A stretch of 64,000 bases of DNA from contig CM034546.1 of NCBI GenBank assembly GCA_020055645.1, forward strand, positions 37,882,001 through 37,946,000. Direction: 5' to 3'. Both the position numbers and the translations under genes were made by a program. The stretch is from Tomocerus qinae (lineage: Eukaryota > Arthropoda > Collembola > Entomobryomorpha > Tomoceridae). Under the pieces are notes generated by a model. That model did not search any database. It saw only the letters and a program-made list of their open reading frames with translations, and was not told the origin of the DNA. Each line of letters begins with the position of its first letter. Position 1 is the stretch's first letter. Below are positions 37,124 to 48,993 of this stretch, one piece after another.

Positions 37124-39063
37124 TTAGTCGATGTTAAAGTCATCCAACGGAACCACACGATTTGCCTTTCGAACTTCGTTGGCGACAGTTTTTAGTTTGT
37201 TTAGAAGATTACGGACGTGTATTTTCAGCATCAATCTAGAGTGCCAGAACCATTCCAGAAGAAGAGTGATGGATGATCCAAGTAGAAAGTATCCACAAAC
37301 GAAGAAAATAGTATGGATTTTCATGGACAGACTAATAGGCAATGGCTCAGATTCTTTATGCTTCAGTTTTGAATGGGATTTAATATCTTCCAAACTATCA
37401 ATGAAATCCCAGTGTTGCTTGAAATATTTTAGAAAACCTCTCTCATGCATGACTTGGAAATATGATTGGAAATTAAAGGTAGCAATCGTTAAATTGATAA
37501 GACCTTGGTAAAGAGAAATCTGATTCCTTGGCAGTCATGCAAATTCCGTCTGAAGATACTTTGGATGGTATTAAGGGCACAGTGTGCTGACTTTTCTCTA
37601 CATCAATTCCATAGAATAGTTTCGTTGAGAAGTTGGTTAACATTTTTAAAGAGAATGTCAAGGGTGTCATTTTCCTCTGTTCAGAAGTTGGATCGGATTG
37701 CCAATCAAACATGAAGACACTTGAATTTATCTTGTCCAGAATTTTATATTTTTTAAAAATTAGTTGAGAGAATTTGGCCTGATTAACATTTCTTTGTCTG
37801 TCCTTCTGCACAAACAACTTATATCCATTTTCCACGATATCTTTAAAGTCCACATACTGCTTTCTGTCTGGTGGAGCAATAATCTCGCTTGTTATCCACG
37901 TTCCATATTGAGTGGCAATTGCAAATCCCATGAACACAATTACCAAGTAAAAAATGTTCCTCTTTGTATTGGAAACTTGCTGATTTAAAAGGACGGCTAT
38001 TGTGGATACAAAAATAAACTCTAATTTCTTGTAGAAAGTAGAAATTCTAAAGCATAAAATGAAATCGGGAATAGCGAAAATATCAGCCACCAGCAATAAT
38101 CATCAAATGTATTTTGAATCAGAACTGTCAAAGGAATGTCGAGGAATGTAGGGTTGGCTTCACAGTAAAATGGAATCAACTCTTGAAAGTATTCAATGAA
38201 GATAGTTATATTCCATTGTACAATATAAGTTTTACGATGAAATTCTAACAGCAAAATGGATCCACATCGACGTTGTTGTTCCTTTAGGTGTTTGTTTTGC
38301 CTTGCATATATGGCAGTGAAATTGAATCTTTCAGCCATAAATTCAACAGCTCTCAATGAATTTCGACAATTTCGATTTAAACGATTAACTTTTACTATTG
38401 AATAAAGCTCCATTTTACACTCTGGCATTTCCGTAGGACTATCAAACAAAAACCAGCCTAAGTGGCCGCCTATTTGAATGCCGTAGAGATTCCCGTTTAA
38501 TGTTTTCCAAGTTCTTTCCCATTCTTCTTCGGAGTATTCAGTTTCAATTGGATATATTTCTAAAGATTTACCTTTCGGATTGTAGAGACTCGTCGCGTAA
38601 ATGGAATATTCATTTCCATGTCTTATTGCCAATATAAAGAGAGGAGCCATCAAATCTTGAATGAGGCTTGATCGCCATACTGGATTCATCCATTTCAATT
38701 CATCTTTGATGACGATAATGAATCTCGAATCTCGACGATTTATTTCTTTACCGAAAGTCGTCCTCAGATTCTCCAATGCAGGGTCAGGCTCCATCAGAAT
38801 ATTTACAGTGCAGAAACTTCTAGAGAGATCCTGTGGATTATCTTCCTGACGACCGAAGAGAGTTTTGTTATATTTGGATGTTGCCAAGGTCCATGGTTGG
38901 CCGTTTTGGTTAGACAGGATGAAATCTGTCTGCTATTGGGATGGATTGAAAGTAATCATGTTAAAATCACAATTACTATAGAACGACAAATTTCGAAAGC
39001 AGTTGATGTTGTTTATATTTATAGAAATTAAAAATGCTACAGTTGAATACATGGAATACATTT
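37124..39063 (-). pseudogene. Ionotropic receptor (IR) pseudogene
   Basis: Starts at 39063 with a signal-peptide-like MYSMYSTVAFLISININNIN and continues in one frame to about 38030, then in other frames to the stop at 37124, about 645 codons in all, the usual IR length. Recognisable parts: ligand-binding-like region, first membrane segment (CWWLIFSLFPISFYALEF), pore/second membrane region (LLNQQVSN; YLVIVFMGFAIATQYGTW), S2-like region, and the last membrane segment (FFVCGYFLLGSSITLLLEWF) with a short cytoplasmic tail. Breaks: an in-frame TAG near 38938, a frame change near 38040 and another near 37460. No intron was needed. IRs are arthropod chemosensory relatives of ionotropic glutamate receptors. 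Three lesions make sequencing error unlikely. Confidence 0.75.
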
Positions 39064-39626
39064 TAACACAAACTTTGCTCAAATATATGTTCACCAGTTA
39101 ACGAACCAAAGTAATAGAAAGAAAGTTCAGTTTTAAATAGCGTCGCAGTAAAAAAAGTAAAGTAATGTTGTATATCTATAGCCAGTGAGGCACCAACGAA
39201 GTAGTCAAGCCTCTCAGTTAGTAGAAAATGGCAACCAACGACAAACAACTATATAGAACCTTAAAGTATATACCATGAAATTCAGAATGGTGCTCATTAT
39301 TGTTACTAATAACCGGTTCACCTATACATTACTCCTACACAGCGGTTTGCAAAATTTGTGGATGGGCAGATGGAATACATTTTAACACGGATTTCGCTCA
39401 GTTATGTCTTCGCCAATGAACGATGCCAAGTAAAATAATGAATGTTCTGTTTTAAAAAACTTCCCATAATGTTGTATACCTAGCCAGTGAGGCACCAATG
39501 CAATGAATTGGTCAAGAGGCTGGCAGTTAGTAGCAACCAGGGACTGTCAGCTATAACTTTAAATCATATAACATGAAATTGAGAATAGTTGTCACTTTTA
39601 TTAATATTAATCGGTTTACTTATTAT
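39053..39626. repeat. Tandem duplication of the IR upstream region
   Basis: 39053-39325 and 39370-39626 are related (roughly three quarters identical by eye): shared ATACATTTTAACAC, TATAGCCAGTGAGGCACCAA / CTAGCCAGTGAGGCACCAAT, and CCATGAAATTCAGAATGGT / ACATGAAATTGAGAATAGT. The pattern continues beyond the inserted element at 40820-40880 (compare TTTGCAAAATTTGTGG with CAAAATTTGCAGTGG). This may be the 5' flank of a second, now lost, IR copy. Confidence 0.7.
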
Positions 39627-40819
39627 CAGACGTCGGAATTTTATTTAAGTAAAATTTTTACAGCCTTCTCATAGAGTTCTGAGACTTCGTATCTACACGA
39701 ATCATGCACTGAGGATTTCAAAAATATAAAAGTGTTAGTAAACTTTTTTACACTTTTGAGTTATAAAAAAATTTAAAGTTTTAGTAAAATTTTTTTAAAG
39801 AAAAAAAGTTTACATAAAATTTTCGACATAAAAAAATCTTAAGAAAATATTTTGGCAATTTCCAGAATATTGTATGTTCAAAATTTTTTTTAAAATTCTC
39901 AAAACGAAACTGTTACAATAAAATAAATGCATTTGCATAAATTATCTTTTCAATAAGCCTACAGTGACAAGATTATCCAAGGTTAAGCGGGGCTTTCAAA
40001 CATTACACTTTAGTGTCGTTGTAGTTAGAGTTGAATTACAAGAAAAATTGCAATATGCAGAAAGTAAAACTGACAATTTTCGTCTTTATTTCTTGTCGAT
40101 TGAATTTATTCTATTATACCAATTATTGTTATAATGTTTTAGTATACACAAGGCATTTTTGAGTCCACGGCGACAAAACATGAGTATGGAAAATGTTGAA
40201 ATCTCAATGGTTTCACCTTATTATTTAACTATATATATGATTTTGCCATTGGTGTAATTTTGCCCGTTTTGTTGACTTTATTTAATTTCAATTTTAAAAA
40301 TTTAATTTAAGAAATAAGATAATATGGACGATATTACGTTTGGATTGAATTTTAACGTATTAATATCCGATTTTAAATTGGTCTGGAATTTAAGAAGTTA
40401 AGATTCGATATTAAGTTTAGATTAAATTTTAATATTAAAATTTATATGATTTTAAAATGGCAAGCTTGGACAACATTTTAATATTGCAATATATATGTTA
40501 TAAGATTTTAAGTTTGGATTTTAAAATTGAAGATTAAATGTACAATAATGAAATGATGATAATACATGCAGTTCTTATTTACCACCTGATTATTTAGGTA
40601 GGTAGAGTTTCTGGTTTTTGATTTTTCAATGTTATATTATAGATAATATTTTTGTCGAAATAAAAAAACTGTTTAGGGAAAATTTTTGCCATGTTGGTAA
40701 ATTTTTATAAAAAATTTTTTGCCATTTTTGGTAAAATTTTATGAAAAATTTTTACCATTTTTTAGTAAATTTTCCTGTAAATTTTTTGCGATTTTAAATA
40801 AATAAAATTCCGACGTATG
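39627..40819 (+). mobile_element. 1,193-bp non-autonomous hAT-like element (deleted sibling of 53016-56239)
   Basis: Left end CAGACGTCGGAATTTTATTT, right end in reverse complement CATACGTCGGAATTTTATTT: an inverted terminal repeat of about 21 bp with one mismatch. It is flanked by the 8-bp direct repeat CTTATTAT (39619-39626 and 40820-40827), which fits the hAT target pattern nTnnnnAn. Its left 342 bp match 56239-55897 and its right 851 bp match 53865-53016 of the larger element, read on the other strand, almost base for base. About 2.03 kb, containing the whole reverse transcriptase, is missing between them, with ACA shared at the junction (39966-39968). It interrupts the duplicated IR upstream region. 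Confidence 0.92.
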
Positions 40820-43189
40820 CTTATTATTACTACTCCTAGGTAGCAGTAGTTAGTGTATTCAAAATTTGCAGTGGAATGGAAATGCAATGCAGAGGAAATC
40901 CTTTAAAGAATTTAAGAAATCGGGCTCTGCAATATTGTTTATTATTTTCAGCATTTTCGGCCAGCGTTTTCAGTTTCTAGCTAAATATTTTGCTAATTTT
41001 GGAAGATTCTGTGAATATTTCTGCCTCTATAATCCGTAAATGGTTAGATATAAACATTTTACTTCCTCATTCACTCCTTCCTTTCATGCTATACTTTGTA
41101 AGCTTTTTTGCCCCTTTTTCTACCCCCATATATATACAGATAAATCCTCTGAGGAAAGAAGATTATACTGCCTTTCATTAAAAAATACGAATCCATAACG
41201 TTACATTTTTGTAATTTCTAATGTATGATTTGAAATATTAACTATTTAATAAAACTGGAGCATGAATGTCGTATAATTGTTATTTTGATATTTATGGATA
41301 TTAAGTATAAATATCGGGATAACAATATTAAATTGATTAAATTATGTTTGTACTATGTTACAACAATGTGACAAAACGGCCAAATCAAGTTTTTCTATCT
41401 GCTACCCAAACAAACTGGGGTTTTATTTAAGCCAGGGAAATTACATTTCTACTCATTTTTATCAATACACAGGTAAAGTTAAGCATTTGTAGATAACCAC
41501 AAAGACATTAGACCTATAGAAGAATCGTTAGATATTACTTCGTCTGTGCCAGAAATAAATAAATTTTTTTTGGCCGTAAAAAATCTTTGATCTGCATCCG
41601 CTTTGGTATATTCAGGTAATTTCAAACACACTGCACCAGGCAGACAAATGTGATAATTAGTTCTACAGTGCTGATCTCCCTTAAAGGCGGTTGCTTTTCC
41701 TCGTCCCCTTCTATTGAAGGTGACGAGCTAACTAATCGGTAACTTATATTTTTAAAACTAGTAAATGACTGTAAGAGATAATTTTGACATTCACGGCATC
41801 ATTATATTGTCACGACAAAAGTCGTAACCAATTGTGATTTTTATGGGGACTAACCATGTCAGACTTTATAAATCACAAATGAATAGGCAAAGTCAAATAC
41901 AAAAGCTACCGATCACGATATATACACCATGATCACGACATGGAGCGTTTAGGTAGTTCAATGTCCAAGCAACGTAACGCCAATAGATAAATGGTGTCAA
42001 TGGAATTTATTACTACAAATATTCATTTCTAGTGTAGAGAGAAGGCTTGCCAGGGATTAGTTTATGAGATAGCAGATATATAAACCATTACCATTCAGTA
42101 ACTGTAATCTAACTACACTATAATACATGAGGTCGTGACACAATAAACAATATTTTCCACTTTACCAATACTTGCCTTTGGTTCCTCATATTATAAAGAC
42201 AAATGCTATAGACATTGTTTCTGACAGAGGTATCTAGACTATTAAAATATTCATATCATACTTGTTTGCTTTGCTTTTCCAGGTTAGTGCTCGTCCTGAG
42301 AAATGAGCAACTTTGCTGAGGTCAATCGGTTTCTACAAAATACAATGTGTGTCCTACTTACAGCATGACGCAGCTTGGATGAAAAGAACAAAGAAATTAT
42401 TAGGATACGGTAGTTTACTAGGTAATAATATGTTTTACTGATTTAAAAACGATTGAATTATAATAAAACTATTGCGTGTAGATGGATGCTTTTCTTTTAG
42501 AACTTATCATTTCGAATCGTAGAGAAAGTATTTTTAAACTAATTACTACTTAAAATGATTAAAAACAAGATTTGAAACAAATTGTACCAAATTTTTGTAA
42601 AAATGAATTATAAACGTATATTATATCGTTATTGTTATTCCAGAGACACATTAAAATTAATTTGTGGAAACTAATAAGCATCAAATGAAAACATGGAGCA
42701 CAAATTAATAGTGTCGCCTTCCCTGGTTTACCTAAACATTCAGCACAATCCAAATATTTGACAAACGTTTTTTAAAGTGAATCAGGACCAGAACCTTACC
42801 CTAATTTAGAAGTGATTAGTGCTCAACGGAAATTACACCCCTGAAACCTCCACAGAATAACATTACAGACTTGAGAATTTATTATTCGAAGGCCACTGAA
42901 TACCAGTAATCATTTCTTTTTTGTGCAATTGTCTGTTTAACAGTTTAAAGGGAATTGTCAATGGGCCCATAAAAGCGATCTGCACGCAGTGCTATCTTTT
43001 TGTGCTGAGCCGAAGCGAGGGAAAGGAATTTTTGCCTTAAAAGCCAAACAATTTTCGATTATAGTATATATTTTACATTAAAGTGGTCAACTGGCTGCAA
43101 CACTTGGGCTGAGGAAGCACAACATAAAACACAACATACATTCATGGTTACATAATGGTTCATCATTTCCTCTTATTTCTTATCCAAAT
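40820..43189. other. Intergenic, nothing recognised
   Basis: AT-rich. Begins with the tail of the duplicated IR flank (to about 40880). No other gene, RNA or repeat supported. The last few hundred bases are the 3' flank of the receptor-like gene at 43190-47814. Confidence 0.45.
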
Positions 43190-46100
43190 TTAAAATCTAA
43201 ACAAAACTGAAAACAAACGAATTTTCGAAAGTTGTGTGCCACTCAAATTAAAGTTTAGGATAGGAAATAAGTAGCGAAGTGACGAAATTGGTCCCGGCGT
43301 CAAGACAGTACAGTCGAGAGTGTGTTTGGACTTGACTGCTTTGAAAATGCCATAACGAATTCCAAATGAAGTTGTACTGGCGAGCAGTTTCTGACAATAC
43401 AGGTTGTTCCGAGTGTTTTTAAGCAGTTCCATTTGGAGTACATTTAGTGTTTCGGTAGAGTGTTTGTCACAAATGGAGTACGTCAACAAGATGAATGTAA
43501 GAGAGGACACGGATATAGGACAGAGGCCAACCAACATACTTACCAATGCCATGTCTTCTGAATTTTGTCGAATGACTGCAAAGAAACCAAATGACCCAAT
43601 AGCTAATATATAATAAATAACTGCCGGGACGTAACATCTCAGGAGGCAGTCATTGAATAAAATATTTAAAACTCTTAGCCCATTAAAAGTTCGTATTCTT
43701 TCTTGCAGATCAGCTTTGCTTTCCCTATCAAATTAAAAACATTATTTGCAATTATTTGTAATTATAATTACAAAAATTGTAAATATATGTAATTTTATTT
43801 GTAATATGTGTGTCTAGGTTCAAACATGAACCAGCAGAAAATTGACTAAATATCAACGCATCAAAAGGTTATTACAAATATATTGTAAGTGTAACATTAT
43901 AAATAAAATATGCAGCATACATTATATTTAATATTTTTAACTTTCTTTATTTATATTTATTTAATTTATATTTATATTTTAAGAAATTTATATTTTTCTG
44001 AGACATACCTGATCATATACAGGAAGAAACAAATCCTCGTTGAGTACAAAAACGTAAAACAGGCAAACAAGCATATTGAAAAAACTGCCAATAACCCTAC
44101 GATATATTGTTGAACAAAGTTGATAACAGGGGACAGTCCAATCCCTTCTAGAGCCCAAGCAAAACGATGTCTTCCAGGAAACACATAAAACATAGGATGG
44201 GAGAAGACCATCACAAAAATTGTGTATATACCAACCATCCATTTTGAAAACAAAGTTTCGACGTACATAAAAAGTTTGAATGTTTTCCCGGATGTCTTAC
44301 GCCAACCTGGATTGTTAACAGCAGATTAATTAATTCGCATATATATTTATGATATATTAAAATAGTCACAAGAATAATACCGATAAAATTAATACCCCAT
44401 TAAAAGTCGTCCTGCAGAGGTCTGCAGTCTTCGCACTGCAAGCGAACTGCAGAAAATTGGCCAAAATATCGACTTAAATTTAGTGGCAGTAAATTACCTG
44501 TCAGGAGTTTACAGCGGCAACTAAGCTGCAGCATAATCTCTGCATCTATGAAAATGAACAGTTGCCTATTGTTAACTGCAGTTAGTTTACTGCTGGTTTG
44601 TAGGCGCAGAATATTGGCCAAAACATCTGAAGTAAACAATTGCAGATAGTTTTCTGCAGTGAGGAGACTGCATTAAATAGGAACGAGGCAAAAATTATAG
44701 CACTCCCTATCTTATACTTTATTGCAGCTTCCTCTCTGCAGCTAATCATCGTCTCACTTTTTGTTTAGATGCCTAGGCTAGGTTTCGAACTTACGACCTC
44801 ATTTATGTATGTGTATTAATATGCTCACGACCAGATTTCATTGCCACTGTACCATTTTGTCTTACCTGTCTACTCTAACAAATAATATGCTACAAATGCA
44901 CTCATGCTACATTTGGCACTTGCACTTGGAACTTGCAACTAAGAGCCAGTACAAATTCAACGTAAACAAAAAGAAGTTACTGCTAAAATTGGTAAGTAGG
45001 AAGTTAATGTGGTTGTAGGCACTGCATAACGAATGAAGTAGGAAACAGGAAAATGAATTAGATCCCTGGGAGCCCGTATTTCCGTAAGCTAATATTGAAT
45101 AAGTCATGTTTATAATGTTATTGCATAATGCTCTGAATACTTTTATTTAGCATAAAAAAATTCAAAAAATTATAAATATGAATGAAATTAGCGTTTCAGA
45201 TAACCTACCAAGAATTTCAGCGGGGCTGGAGTTCATTTTCTTTTTACAATAAATGGCAATAGCGTAAGTCCTACGACTCCCTACATTGCCTGTTGTAACG
45301 GTTGAAGTGCAAATAAACAGATTTTCCACAATATAATATTGCTTTTATAGTCACCCGTAAATATTTTCGCCCCTTTTCTGGCCTAAACTAATGAAAATAA
45401 AGCCTTTTGTAGTAATTTTGGTCATAGAAAGAAGGCAAAAACAGTGACGGCTTTACTTATAGAGTAGTACAGAGAAGAAACGGAAATTTTTGTTTCTAAT
45501 GCTGTGCTGAAAATGCGCTGCAACCGTAGCAAACGGTATATTTTTGAGGAGTGGTGGCACTTTATATAAATAATATGTTTTTGAAAATAGGTTCTACCTA
45601 CAGCCCTACTCGTTAATGTTGATCTGAGCCACATTACTCGCTTTTCGCATATTCATAACTCAGTTTTGAAAACCACAGTTTACTATGTCAAAATATGTTA
45701 CAATCATTTTCGGTACTTCTTTCAAATTATGCATAAGTTCTGACCAGATTTCTTAGTATAGTATATATGGCAAATGGAAAAATCATTGGCTTGGAGTTAG
45801 GTAAAATAAAAAATATGTACAAACGGGGAACAATTTTAAAAAGGAACCAGACTTGACCCGATCCACTTTCAAGCCAATGTGCTTGCTATTTCGACCATGC
45901 ACTACATTAAAAAAGTACTTCGGACAAAATTTAAAAAGTTTCATGGGAGTTTCATGAAAAGTGTAAAATGTAAACCAGCTGTACTTGACTGGAATTACAG
46001 ATACAAGTCTTAGAATTTTCGACAGATTGAATAAGCGATAGACTAACAAGAGCAGGAGCGTTGAGCTTTTCTCTATGTCAACCACGGACTAAGAAAGGTA

Positions 46101-47814
46101 ATAATGGTATATAATAGCAGATCGGAAATCGTAATATGGTTATGAATGGTTTAGAAAAATCTGGTTTAGGTTTACTTAATCAAGACTTCCTGTATTCTAT
46201 TCTTAATATTTCATAATAAGAGAATCAATAGTCTGAGTAAAATTTTTTTTAAATCACTTTGGATACGAGGTATTTTAATTCAAAATCCCTCTTCTTCTCC
46301 TTGGAATAAATTGACCCAAAACTGTATACCTACCCTATAGTTGTTCATAGTGATAATCAGTATAGAAGAATACTTTAGTTGGCCAATTTATTCTGAAAAG
46401 AAGGGGAGGAGAGTACTGGCCCTGTACTCTGTACTAAATTTTTGTGCATAAGTTTAAATGTGCAATATGCAAATAAGGGGCGAAGTAAGATTTTATGAAA
46501 AAATAAGAAAGCATAAAATTCTTAGTAAAATTACCATATTTTTTAAATTGTCAAATTATCAAATTTTTATAGCGGCAAATAGCTAAGGTATTAGTAATTG
46601 TAATTCCACCTAAACATGTTGTACGACTTCTGTCTCATGCTCTCTACTGTTAAAATGGCACTCATGCAATGCATATTCTACTTTCACTACCAACCATAAA
46701 ATTTAAATATTGAAATAAAAATGTAAACAAGTGGGTTACAATTTCAAAAATGCACCCGACCCAGACCCAACATCAAGCCTATGCATTTGCCAATCCGATT
46801 ATGTACTACATAAAAACATATTATCGGGCAATTACTCCCTGCAAAATATCAAAACGTACTTAGCTGATACTTGACTCGATGTACAATTCATAGAATATTT
46901 GACAGATTGAAGTGTTGGGTTGGACGATAGACTGACATAAGTAGAAAGTAGGAGCGCAGCGGTGAGCTCTTCTGTACATACCAAAGCTGGCTGTTGTAGT
47001 CATTTGCCCTACGAATTTACATTATGTCATTTCTTGTATCACGGCCGCAGCCTGTGCGAGTTATTTTAGTGCAGTCAATTAACTGCAAGAAATTATCTGC
47101 ACTTTGCCTGACGATATTCTGCCAATATCTGCAGTTCCTAAACAGCAGATAGCTATCCCGCACGTATTTACTAGTTTCGAGTTGCAGAATGCTATCTGCT
47201 AGTAAACTGCAGTTCTCTGCAGATGGAAATCTGTTAAAACGCAATCGGACGAATTAACTGCAGAACTCTGCAGGACGCTACTAATGGGGTATGTTTGTAT
47301 AGAAGTACGTACCTTCAGCAATGATTGCAAATCCTTTAAGGTCCATTTGATTCAAAACGTGAGAAATTTCGACCCTTTTTGTTTGCAGGTTACATAATGA
47401 AATGGTTGCCATTATATATCTACACGTAACAATGAAGACAATAATGAATTCCAAATTGAAATTCTCGTCTGAGTGAAACATGAGTACTAATTGAAATGCT
47501 TCGTAAATTGTCAGTACAATGACACATATTATATGAATGTTCAGTATGGGAGATGCCCTAGTTTCAAACAATTTACTGGACTTATTATATTTTATTGGAT
47601 TGTGTCCGACGAAAATATTAAAATAAAACCCAATCCACTGTAAGCTTTCAAAACCAAGGGTATTTTTTGTATTTGGAATGATAATGGCTATCACCTGTGC
47701 TTTAAAATGTGCCCAGGAAATAGAAATACGTCGCATACTGACACAAATTAAGAATACTGACGATTTCTTAAGCAAATATGCGAGTTTATTTATTAGTGGA
47801 TAAATGTATTTCAA
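43190..47814 (-). CDS. Multi-pass membrane protein, probable chemoreceptor, three exons
   Basis: Exons 47814-47313, 44306-44009 and 43724-43190 join in phases 1 and 2 (CTGAAG|GTACGT to ATCCAG|GTTGGC; ATCAG|GTATGT to TTGATAG|GGAAAGC), giving an open 444-aa protein. About six to seven hydrophobic segments are visible: ASPILNIHIICVIVLTIY and FIIVFIVTCRYIMATISL in exon 1, WMVGIYTIFVMVFSHPMF and VGLLAVFSICLFACFTFL in exon 2, YVPAVIYYILAIGSFGFF and ISVSSLTFILLTYSIC in exon 3, then a soluble C-terminal tail. Size and topology fit a divergent arthropod chemoreceptor, but I recognise no diagnostic motif and the long tail after the last segment is unusual for a gustatory receptor. Intron 1 is almost wholly a 2.9-kb transposon. 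Confidence 0.7.
44392..47292. mobile_element. 2.9-kb non-autonomous TIR element filling an intron
   Basis: The left end reads ATACCCCATTAAAAGTCGTC then CTGCAGAGGTCTGCAGT; the right end in reverse complement reads ATACCCCATTAGTAGCGTCC then TGCAGAGTTCTGCAGT, an imperfect inverted repeat of about 35 bp. CTGCAG/TCTGCA motifs are dense in the first and last ~250 bp. A TA next to CCCC at both ends (44393-44394, 47290-47291) could be a TA target duplication, which would suggest a Tc1/mariner-like origin, but this is weak. No transposase ORF. It includes a ~280-bp direct repeat pair. Only about 23 and 88 bp of host intron remain outside it. Confidence 0.75.
45810..46985. repeat. Diverged direct repeat pair inside the intronic TIR element
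   Basis: 45810-46085 and 46715-46985 follow the same order of landmarks: a GTACAAACGGGGAACAATTT / GTAAACAAGTGGGTTACAAT start, CCAGACTTGACCCGATCC / CCCGACCCAGACCC, CAAGCCAATGTGCTTGC / CAAGCCTATGCATTTGC, GTACTTGACTGGAATTACAG / ATACTTGACTCGATGTACAA, TTCGACAGATTGAA / TTTGACAGATTGAA and GGAGCGTTGAGCTTTTCT / GGAGCGCAGCGGTGAGCTCT. Identity is perhaps two thirds. Nature unknown. Confidence 0.7.
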
Positions 47815-48993
47815 TTAAAATTTTGTTAACAAAGTAAGGAATACAGGAAATTACTATTTTGTAAGTTGACTTTTACTTCATTAACTACATTTTCACCTTC
47901 TGATATTATGGCATATGCATTCCGTGGTAAAGTGACTTATAAAATATAGAACATGCTGTGAGATATCTCTCACAGCGAATACAAGCGTAAGAAGGAAGGT
48001 TTAGGTAGACCATAGAATTGGTAAACTTTTTTATATCTGAAACATAGAAACACTTTTAGTTGTTAAATTTTACAGTGCAGCATTACTAAAGAATTCGCAA
48101 CGAATATATCGAGTTACTTTGAGTTATTCGGATTAAATGTGAAGTTTAGACTTGACAGCTGGACATGCCAACTTTATACATTTAAGTTTTAAATACAATT
48201 GTGACTCGAAGCAAAGTAATAAATCTTTAAAATAACTGGGCTTCAAAGGCAAAACAAAGTTTTCTTTAACAGGAAGGTCTCCCAGTTCAACGAAATTTGT
48301 GTTTTAAGATTTGGGACATTAGAAATAGCTATACACTTCCACTATAATAACTAGAAATACTTAAGCGTATTTAATTAACAATAAGCACATTGAGTTGGTG
48401 AAGTAGAAACCATGATCAATCATTCAGTATTTTTCACAGACTCGTCAAACTCATCATTATCATATATAATTCTCCGAAATACCCGATATGGAATTTTATG
48501 CGTTCTATTTACTGTGAGGTCAGACTTCTAAGAATCGGAAGATCCAAGGTAAGTAGACCCGACCTGGTCACTTTACTATCTTGTGTTTATTCAATTAGCT
48601 CGTTTGTGGGAGAGATGTGAAGGTAAATGCCAAATGACTGAAGTTAACGCTGGAATACGAGTGGTTTGTTAGCGAGGATAGATATTTATTGTATTCGTAT
48701 CGTATTTGGGAGAGAGCGAATGGTGAGCGGAAATAATAGGAGAGGGCTAGTAGTGGAATCGAAGGTAGAAGAGGTAGACTGGCTGTCCGAGGAGGATGTG
48801 TTGAATAATAAAAAATCATGACTAAAGTATATTAAATAGCATTGGAAAACTTCTAACACAAATTGGTTATGCTATGCCGACAAGCTTAACAGTTTTTAGT
48901 AGAGCTGGGTTTACTGTTTTACTATACCCACTTGATTCTTTTGGCAGCTGGCATATATTTTTGTAGAACTAAATAGCAGTACTGGGTACCTAA
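47815..48993. other. Intergenic, nothing recognised
   Basis: Upstream region of the receptor-like gene at 43190-47814. No repeat or gene supported. Confidence 0.45.

Noticed and set aside
39063-39248. Minus-strand 61-codon ORF just upstream of the IR relic
   Set aside because: It lies in the duplicated flank, the second copy does not keep the frame, and no motif is seen.
44780-44850. tRNA- or SINE-like signal on the minus strand (a GTTCGAAACC B-box-like motif with an upstream A-box-like stretch)
   Set aside because: No acceptor stem or cloverleaf can be drawn, and the spacing fits a tRNA-derived remnant at best; not enough to call.
48595-48819. Minus-strand 74-codon ORF (Ser/Pro-rich)
   Set aside because: Low-complexity composition, no splice context and no family resemblance.
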